Shown here in pieces: positions 59,167 through 64,000 of a DNA stretch of 64,000 nt; position 1 is the first letter of the stretch, and the number at the start of each line of letters is the position of its first letter. The position numbers were made by a program, and so were the translations under genes. Below the pieces are notes generated by a model. It searched no databases, was not told where the DNA came from, and saw only the letters and a program-made list of their open reading frames with translations. The DNA is from Steroidobacteraceae bacterium (GTDB taxonomy: Bacteria; Pseudomonadota; Gammaproteobacteria; Steroidobacterales; Steroidobacteraceae): NCBI GenBank assembly GCA_041395505.1, contig JAWLAG010000001.1, forward strand, positions 372,001 to 436,000, in the 5' to 3' direction.

Positions 59167-59921
59167 TCGCCGTCCGGACCGCGGCGAATTTCGCGCGACA
59201 TCGCCCGCACCCGCATGGTCTCGATGTAATCGGCGCCGCGTCTGGCCAGTTCGACCGCGAGCGAGAGTTCGGCGATCTCGTAAATCACCCATTTCCAGGT
59301 GCCGCGCCATAGTGCGGCCGCATCGCCGGGCAGCTTGTGGTGGTCGCAGAACAGGAACTCAGGCCGCAAGGCTTCGCACTTCAACTGCGTGTGCGAGTCG
59401 TACTCGCTGAGCACCCACCCGATGCGTACACCGGATTGCTGGCGCGCGCGAAACACGGCCGGCAGGTCGAAGCTGATGAGCACACATTGCGAACGATAAG
59501 GGCGGATGACGTCGAGAATGTTGCCAACCACCTGGTCGTGGCCGAAGCGCGCGAGGCTCGCGCGCTTGATCTCGATGAACAGTACCGCCTGCGGATAATT
59601 GCCGAGTACCTTGATCATTTCGCTCAGCAACGGGACCTTGAGGCCGGCGAACCGGTCGCCAAAGCGCGCGGTTTCGGCGGCGTCGACCGCCGTGATTTCC
59701 GCGGCACTCATCTCGAGTACGCTCTCATTGAGAGCCGCAGTGCGGGTCAGCATGTGATCGTGGATGACGACCGGCACACCATCGCGCGAGATCTGCACGT
59801 CGATTTCCGCGAAGCGCAGCCCGAGCTCGAAGGCCGAGATGACACCGGGCAGGGTGTTCTCGGGAAACTCGGCCGCGTTACCTCGATGCGCAACCAGGTG
59901 CACGACACGACGCGCTCTCAA
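59163..59921 (-). CDS. Glycerophosphodiester phosphodiesterase (UgpQ-like)
   Basis: TIM-barrel phosphodiesterase of 252 aa without signal peptide, so cytoplasmic. VAHRGNAAEFPENTLPGV (HRG...EN), EIDVQISRDGVPVVIHDHML and FIEIKR carry the metal and catalytic residues. It splits glycerophosphodiesters to glycerol 3-phosphate, which the next gene's product would oxidise. The start is TTG at 59921, supported by a strong ribosome site GGGAGGA 5-6 nt upstream. First gene of a three-gene operon. Confidence 0.9.
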   Translation of the reverse strand: MRARRVVHLVAHRGNAAEFPENTLPGVISAFELGLRFAEIDVQISRDGVPVVIHDHMLTRTAALNESVLEMSAAEITAVDAAETARFGDRFAGLKVPLLSEMIKVLGNYPQAVLFIEIKRASLARFGHDQVVGNILDVIRPYRSQCVLISFDLPAVFRARQQSGVRIGWVLSEYDSHTQLKCEALRPEFLFCDHHKLPGDAAALWRGTWKWVIYEIAELSLAVELARRGADYIETMRVRAMSREIRRGPDGE

Positions 59922-59951
59922 AGCAGTCCTCCCAGCCTGTGTTTGCGCTCG

Positions 59952-60347
59952 TCAGTCGTTGCGCTTCTCGTCGAAGCGCAACGCGCTACTTTGGCCGGTG
60001 ACGATCACCTGGCCGGCAATCACGGCGCCATTTGCAATGGCGACGCTGCGTGCCTCGACATCGCCTTCGACGCGCGCACTGGCACTCACTTCGAGACGTT
60101 CGCGGCAGCGGATGGTGCCGACGACGGCACCCGCGACGATCGCGCTTTCGGCTGCGATATCGCCGTGCCAGCTGGCGCCCGCCGACAGGTTCAGGTTGGC
60201 ATGAAGTCGGCCATTGCCCCGGACCGATCCGGCCAGCACCAGGGTGCCTTTGCAGACAATGTCGCCGTCGATTTCGGTACCGGCGGCGATGAAGGTGGGC
60301 GATTTGCTGAAGCTGTCGCGCAACCGGCGTCGGGGGGTATCGGTCAT
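59952..60347 (-). CDS. Bactofilin
   Basis: Protein of 131 aa with the right-handed beta-helix repeats of bactofilins: TFIAAGTEIDGDIVCKG, LVLAGSVRGNGRLHA, GDIAAESAIVAGAVVGTIRC, GDVEARSVAIANGAVIAGQV. Bactofilins polymerise without nucleotide and organise cell wall enzymes, stalks or polar proteins. The N-terminal tail is basic (RRRLRDSFSKSP). It is 30 bp upstream of the GDPD gene on the same strand and divergent from the SPOR lipoprotein. Confidence 0.88.
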   Translation of the reverse strand: MTDTPRRRLRDSFSKSPTFIAAGTEIDGDIVCKGTLVLAGSVRGNGRLHANLNLSAGASWHGDIAAESAIVAGAVVGTIRCRERLEVSASARVEGDVEARSVAIANGAVIAGQVIVTGQSSALRFDEKRND

Positions 60348-60433
60348 GCAGGCGCGTTCCTTGGGACTACTGGCGCCGAATAGTAACCTCTCGCGCTACA
60401 ATTCGGCTCTCGCTTATTGCCGGGGGACGGGAC

Positions 60434-61237
60434 ATGGCCAGATTTCGTGCCGCGGACGTCGCGTCGCTACGCGGGCTCGCGGTAATGGCAGCGGCAGCAT
60501 TGCTCATGCTCGGTGCCTGCAATCGCCTCGACAGCGACTGGCGATCGGCCCAGGCCGCGGACACAGCGGAAGGCTACGAGCAGTTCATATCCCGTCATCC
60601 CGACAGCCGCGAAGCCCTGGTGGCCCGGGAGCGGATCCTGCAGCTCGCCGAGCAACTCGATTGGGACAAGGCCGTGCTCGAGGATACGGTGGAGGCCTAT
60701 ACCCGCTTCATGGTGCAGCATCCGGGCAGCCGCTGGAGTGAGGAGGCGCGGGCACGCATACTCAATTACAAACCCGAAGCGGCCGGCGGCGATGCCGCAA
60801 CGACTCCCGCCGAGGAAGCGGCTGCGGCCGCGGCTGCGGCCGCGACCCCTGCGCCGATTGCCAAGATCAACCCCGTACCGCGGACCGCCGAACCTGCCGT
60901 CGCGGCGCCATCGCCTGTGTCCGAAGCGAAAACAAAAACTCTGCCCGGCACGCCGCCGAAGCAGCGCAGCGCTGCGCCACCGCCGGCCAGTGATGGCGCC
61001 TATGCCGTGCAATTGGGCGCATACAGCAGCGAAGCTCGCGCCAACCAGGCCTGGCGTGAACTCAGCGAAAGGCATAGTCAATTTCTTCGCGATGCCGTGC
61101 CACAGGTTTCACCCGTCGATACATCGAGCGGCAAAATGTTCCGCCTGCGCACCCCGGTGCGCGACGGTGAAACCGCCCGCGACCTTTGCGAGCGACTGCG
61201 CAAGGCCGGTACGGCTTGCCTCGTCACGCGCGGCTAG
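60434..61237 (+). CDS. SPOR-domain lipoprotein with helical repeats
   Basis: Protein of 267 aa. Lipoprotein signal AVMAAAALLMLGAC (Cys30), two similar helical units (YEQFISRHPDSREALVARER and YTRFMVQHPGSRWSEEARAR), an Ala/Pro-rich linker (~115-190) and a C-terminal SPOR domain (GAYAVQLGAYSSEARANQAW, AGTACLVTRG). SPOR domains bind denuded septal glycan, so a role in division or wall remodelling is likely. Bactofilin is divergent next to it. Confidence 0.82.
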   Translation: MARFRAADVASLRGLAVMAAAALLMLGACNRLDSDWRSAQAADTAEGYEQFISRHPDSREALVARERILQLAEQLDWDKAVLEDTVEAYTRFMVQHPGSRWSEEARARILNYKPEAAGGDAATTPAEEAAAAAAAAATPAPIAKINPVPRTAEPAVAAPSPVSEAKTKTLPGTPPKQRSAAPPPASDGAYAVQLGAYSSEARANQAWRELSERHSQFLRDAVPQVSPVDTSSGKMFRLRTPVRDGETARDLCERLRKAGTACLVTRG

Positions 61238-61249
61238 GCCGACTTTGGC

Positions 61250-61280
61250 TGACGGCGTCAGAATCTGACGCTGGCGGTCA
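61250..61280. promoter_or_regulatory. Paired TGAC/GTCA dyads upstream of the sigma-54 promoter
   Basis: TGACGGCGTCA (61250-61260) is a perfect dyad and TGACGCTGGCGGTCA (61266-61280) an imperfect one. They lie about 54-84 bp upstream of the -24 element at 61334, a suitable place for an enhancer-binding activator. The protein that binds is unknown; a bidirectional terminator role is less likely, as no T-run follows. Confidence 0.4.
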
Positions 61281-61333
61281 ATGCAGGCATATTCCGTCTG
61301 CACTAAATCCATAAAAATCAAATAGTTACACTC

Positions 61334-61349
61334 TGGCATGGGGGTTGCA
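61334..61349 (+). promoter_or_regulatory. Sigma-54 (RpoN) promoter
   Basis: TGGCAT-GGGGG-TTGCA matches the -24/-12 consensus TGGCAC-N5-TTGCA with one mismatch; GG at 61335-61336 and GC at 61347-61348 are exactly 12 bp apart. The predicted start is at about 61359. It lies in the 332-bp gap 61238-61569 and points at the small RNA that follows. Confidence 0.75.
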
Positions 61350-61358
61350 ATGAATACC

Positions 61359-61484
61359 CTGCCAGGCGCGGCCATCCCCAATCCCCGGATGCCCGGCCGC
61401 AACCTGGCAGCCCGATCCAGATGCGAGCAACTTCCCCGGTGTTCGCTTCTTCCCTGCAAGGGGTCCGCAAGGACCCCTTTTTTT
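61359..61484 (+). ncRNA. Sigma-54-dependent small RNA candidate with C-rich loops (~125 nt)
   Basis: From the predicted start the RNA folds at once. CTGCCAGG (61359-61366) pairs with CCTGGCAG (61403-61410), enclosing GCGGCC/GGCCGC and ATCC/GGAT with loop CCAATCCCC. A second hairpin pairs GCGAGCA (61423-61429) with TGTTCGC (61440-61446), loop ACTTCCCCGG. A single-stranded TTCTTCCCTGCAA then leads into the terminator. C-rich loops of this kind base-pair with ribosome sites in known regulators such as sX13. The RNA ends 86 bp before the peptidase gene, so it is not simply its leader. Confidence 0.65.
61460..61484 (+). terminator. Rho-independent terminator
   Basis: Perfect 7-bp stem GGGGTCC/GGACCCC, GCAA tetraloop and seven T residues (61478-61484); AA before the stem can extend it against the T-run. 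Strong plus-strand terminator between the sigma-54 promoter and the M16 peptidase gene. Confidence 0.93.
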
Positions 61485-61569
61485 GTCCCCTGTGCCCGCT
61501 CAGGGACTGACGCCTACAGCCCGGCATGTATCATGCGCGCAGATTCGATTGCAGCGCCGTGGAGACGCC

Positions 61570-62925
61570 ATGCCCGCATCGCCGTTTGCAAGAAGTTGCC
61601 TCTATTTTTTCCTGCTCGCGCTGCCAGCCGTTGCCGCCGCCGCGGATGTGAAGGTCGCCGGCCGCGAGCGCATCGAGTCGCGCACCCTCGCGAACGGCAT
61701 GAAACTGATCGTCTGGCCCGACAACGACATTCCCAATATCGTCATTTACAACTGGGTGCGCGTGGGTAGCCGCAATGAGGCGCCCGGTATCACCGGCCTC
61801 GCGCATTTTTTCGAACACATGATGTTCAACGGCACGTCGCGGCGGGCGCCCGGCGAGTTCGATCGCGTCATGGAGGCGAACGGCGGGGCCAACAATGCCT
61901 ATACGACGGATGACGTGACGGTGTATCAGGACTGGATCCCGCGCGGCACGCTCGAGACGGTCTTCGATCTCGAGTCGGATCGACTGGCGCACCTGTCCTT
62001 CGATCCGAAGGTCGTCGAGAGCGAGCGCAATGTCGTCTACTCCGAGCGGCGCCTGCGGGTGGAGGACAACACGACCGGCCAGCTGGCCGAGCAGGTTCAG
62101 GCGACGGCATTTGCAGCCCATCCTTACCATTTTCCGACGATCGGGTGGCCATCGGACATCAAGGGTTGGCAGATCGACGATCTGAAGAACTTCTTTCGCA
62201 CCTATTACGCACCGAACAACTGCACGATGGTGGTGGTCGGGGATGTGTCGGCGGCGCAGGTCTTTGATCTCGCAAACAAGTACTTCGAGCCCATCGCGTC
62301 CCAGCCGCCGCCGCAGCCGATACGCACGATCGAGCCCGAGCAACTGGGTGAGAAGCGCGTGACCTTGCAGACTGAGGCGCAGACGCCGCTGCTGCAGTTT
62401 GCCTACAAGGCCCCCGCTGCCGGCGATGCACGCGGTCCGGCCCTTGATCTACTGCTTGCGGTCCTGACCGATGGCGATGCCTCGCGCCTGCACCGGGCGC
62501 TGGTCGAGCGGAGCAAGGTCGCGATCGATGTCAGCGGCTATTGGCAGGAGGGATTTGATCCCGGCCTGCTGTGGTTCTTCCTCACCCTTCCGTCGGGCGC
62601 CGACGTTGCCGCAGCGGAGGCGGCGTTCGATGGCGAACTGTCGAAGGTGGTCAGTGAGGGCGTGAGCGATGAGGAGCTGCGACGCGCCAAGAACATGGCG
62701 CTGTCCGGATTCTGGCAAGGCATGGCCACGATCAACGGCAAGGCGCGGCTCCTCGGTCAGTTCGAGGTAATGCACGGCGGTTACGACAAGTTGTTCGCGG
62801 CGCCCGCCGACTACGAGCGCGTGACAGCGGCGCAGTTGCGCGAACTGGCCGCAGAGCTGTTCGATGCGCGGCGGCGAACCGTAGGGGTATTGCAGGCCAC
62901 TCAGGCACAAAAGGAGCCGACATGA
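61570..62925 (+). CDS. M16 zinc metallopeptidase, catalytic subunit
   Basis: Protein of 451 aa with signal peptide (CLYFFLLALPAVAAAA), so periplasmic. Inverted zinc motif HFFEH (His79, Glu82, His83) in GLAHFFEHMMFNGTSRR, and the distal Glu in DPKVVESERNVVYSERR. NAYTTDDVTVYQDWIP and PFHxxPTIGWPSDI-like HPYHFPTIGWPSDIKG are typical of the PqqL/zinc protease group. It is coupled to a second M16 gene (ATGA overlap), together forming a heterodimer of one active and one inactive chain. ATG at 61570 follows GGAGAC. Confidence 0.9.
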   Translation: MPASPFARSCLYFFLLALPAVAAAADVKVAGRERIESRTLANGMKLIVWPDNDIPNIVIYNWVRVGSRNEAPGITGLAHFFEHMMFNGTSRRAPGEFDRVMEANGGANNAYTTDDVTVYQDWIPRGTLETVFDLESDRLAHLSFDPKVVESERNVVYSERRLRVEDNTTGQLAEQVQATAFAAHPYHFPTIGWPSDIKGWQIDDLKNFFRTYYAPNNCTMVVVGDVSAAQVFDLANKYFEPIASQPPPQPIRTIEPEQLGEKRVTLQTEAQTPLLQFAYKAPAAGDARGPALDLLLAVLTDGDASRLHRALVERSKVAIDVSGYWQEGFDPGLLWFFLTLPSGADVAAAEAAFDGELSKVVSEGVSDEELRRAKNMALSGFWQGMATINGKARLLGQFEVMHGGYDKLFAAPADYERVTAAQLRELAAELFDARRRTVGVLQATQAQKEPT

Positions 62926-64000
62926 AATTGCTGGCTCGACTGGCATGGGTGTTGGCATGTGCCGTGCCTTTGCATGTGGTGGATGCCGCGACGCGGGTTG
63001 GCGTCGAAGTGCCGAAGCACAGCCGCAGCGTGCTCGCCAACGGCATGACCTTGATCGTCGTACCGCAGCCCGAGGTACCCCTGCTTGCCTTCAATCTGGT
63101 CATCAAGGGCGGTGGCCGGCTCGATGTGCCGCAGCGCGCCGGCGTTGCATCGCTTACGGCTGGCCTGCTGGAGAAGGGCGCCGGGGCTCGCGATGCGTTC
63201 GCATTTGCCGATGCGGTGGCGGCCGTGGGCGGCAGTTTCAATGCCGGAGCGGCCGATGAAGCCATCGCCGTCAGCGGCCAATTCCTCTCGCGCGATCGCG
63301 AACTGTTGCTCGAGCTGCTCGCCGATGTCGCGCAACGGGCGCGACTCGATGAGGGTGAATTCTCGAAGCTGCGGGATCGCGACATCGAATTCATCCGCGC
63401 CGCCAAGGACAGCGATCCGTCCGGCCTGATCGGCACCTATGGTCGGGCAATGCTCTACGGCAATCACCCTTACGGACTGCCGACGGACGGCAGCGAGGCG
63501 AGCCTCGCGCGCATCCGTGTCGATGATGTGCGTGCCTTTTACCGCGACAATGTCAGCGCCGATCGCGCCACACTGGTGCTTGCCGGCGATGTCGATCCCA
63601 AATGGGCGCAACGCGCGGTGCGCAAAGCCTTCGCTGGCTGGCAGCGCGCAAAGAACCCGCTGCCGGCGCTTGCAGCTGCGGCGCCGCTCGCCGAGCGGCG
63701 CGTCCTGCTGATCGATTCGCCGGGTTCCGCACAGACGTATTTCTGGCTTGGCAATGTCGGCGTCGATCGCTACTTCGATGCCCGGGCGGCGCTCGATATC
63801 GTCAACACGCTCTACGGCGGACGCTTCACCTCGATCCTGAACAGCGAACTGCGCATCAAGTCGGGTTTGAGCTATGGCGCGTCATCGCGTTTCAGCCGTG
63901 GCCGCGTCGCGGGTCCGTTTGCAATCGCCTCGTTCACGCAGACCGACACGACCGTGCAGGCCATCGACCTGGCGCTCGCCACCCTCGGACGGCTGCACGA
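62922..64000 (+). CDS. M16 peptidase-like subunit, non-catalytic (cut by window edge)
   Basis: 359 codons are visible before the right edge. Signal peptide MKLLARLAWVLACAVPLHVVDA. The domain start RSVLANGMTLIVVPQPEVPLL is M16, but where HxxEH should lie the chain reads VASLTAGLLEKGAGARDAF, so zinc ligands are missing, as in the inactive partners of bacterial M16 pairs. MLYGNHPYGLPTDGSEASL, LVLAGDVDPKWAQRAV and LYGGRFTSILNSELRIKSGLSYG are the later family landmarks. It probably forms a clam-shell with the preceding catalytic chain. Confidence 0.88.
   Translation, partial: MKLLARLAWVLACAVPLHVVDAATRVGVEVPKHSRSVLANGMTLIVVPQPEVPLLAFNLVIKGGGRLDVPQRAGVASLTAGLLEKGAGARDAFAFADAVAAVGGSFNAGAADEAIAVSGQFLSRDRELLLELLADVAQRARLDEGEFSKLRDRDIEFIRAAKDSDPSGLIGTYGRAMLYGNHPYGLPTDGSEASLARIRVDDVRAFYRDNVSADRATLVLAGDVDPKWAQRAVRKAFAGWQRAKNPLPALAAAAPLAERRVLLIDSPGSAQTYFWLGNVGVDRYFDARAALDIVNTLYGGRFTSILNSELRIKSGLSYGASSRFSRGRVAGPFAIASFTQTDTTVQAIDLALATLGRLH

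Noticed and set aside
61338..61769. Reading frame of 143 codons starting at the sigma-54 promoter
   Set aside because: It runs through the strong terminator and into the peptidase signal region in another frame; composition is not protein-like and the RNA structure explains the sequence better.
1..64000. CRISPR arrays, insertion sequences, prophage or toxin-antitoxin modules
   Set aside because: No regularly spaced repeats, transposase, phage structural or toxin-like genes were seen on either strand.

Overview
The window is GC-rich, densely coded bacterial chromosome. Gene content and order point to a gammaproteobacterium on the Xanthomonadales/Nevskiales/Steroidobacterales side: dapF-DUF484-xerC-hslVU, ubiK-comM, cytochrome c4/DsbA next to engB, tamA-tamB, AlgZ/AlgR, an ArnBCT lipid A pathway, and an acylated-ornithine type of arginine pathway. 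I see no insertion sequence, prophage, integron or CRISPR array. One tRNA gene is present, tRNA-Arg(CCG). The assignment below class level is an inference.

Left part (1-15.3 kb). A translationally coupled arn operon on the minus strand (decarboxylase ArnA domain, ArnT, ArnB, ArnC running off the edge) should add 4-amino-4-deoxy-L-arabinose to lipid A. Beside it lies a three-gene minus-strand operon (FabH-like synthase, Tat-exported flavin amine oxidase, paraoxonase-like propeller protein). Divergent from that operon is a MerR/B12 regulator that keeps every cobalamin and photosensing residue I can check against CarH. Then comes a housekeeping operon (CoA-binding protein, dapF, DUF484, xerC, hslV, hslU) and a plus-strand ferredoxin/flavin reductase.

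Middle part (15.3-43.8 kb). AlgZ/AlgR two-component genes, a beta-hydroxyacid dehydrogenase, ubiK-comM, cytochrome c5, tRNA-Arg, corA, a lipoprotein-like DsbA, cytochrome c4 and engB. Next to engB is a set of four stem-loops ending in a strong minus-strand terminator; I read it as a small RNA in the same neighbourhood as Spot 42 in enterics. An outer-membrane barrel gene, polA, lptM and a long arginine operon follow: argR, argG, an unassigned P-loop gene, argC, argD, a carbamoyltransferase, argB, argH and a hotdog thioesterase. The operon starts from tandem ARG boxes. The carbamoyltransferase is of the acylornithine type and carries Ala at the residue that decides between acetyl- and succinyl-ornithine. 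It is therefore predicted to use N-succinylornithine. tamB-tamA follow.

Right part (43.8-64 kb). NRDE protein, DUF4126 membrane protein, NudC, a divergent pair of FlhC-like and FlhD-like regulators around an AT-rich inverted repeat, a CsgG-like protein with an SH3 domain, the YadGH exporter (the ATPase appears to start at CTG), an SRAP protein, YdbL/YdbH, a membrane-anchored response regulator with a periplasmic OmpA-like end, a YheT hydrolase, a small glycerol-phosphate operon (GDPD, GlpD-like, FGGY kinase), bactofilin and a SPOR lipoprotein. A clear sigma-54 promoter then drives a ~125-nt structured RNA with C-rich loops ending in a textbook terminator. A pair of M16 peptidases runs off the right edge.
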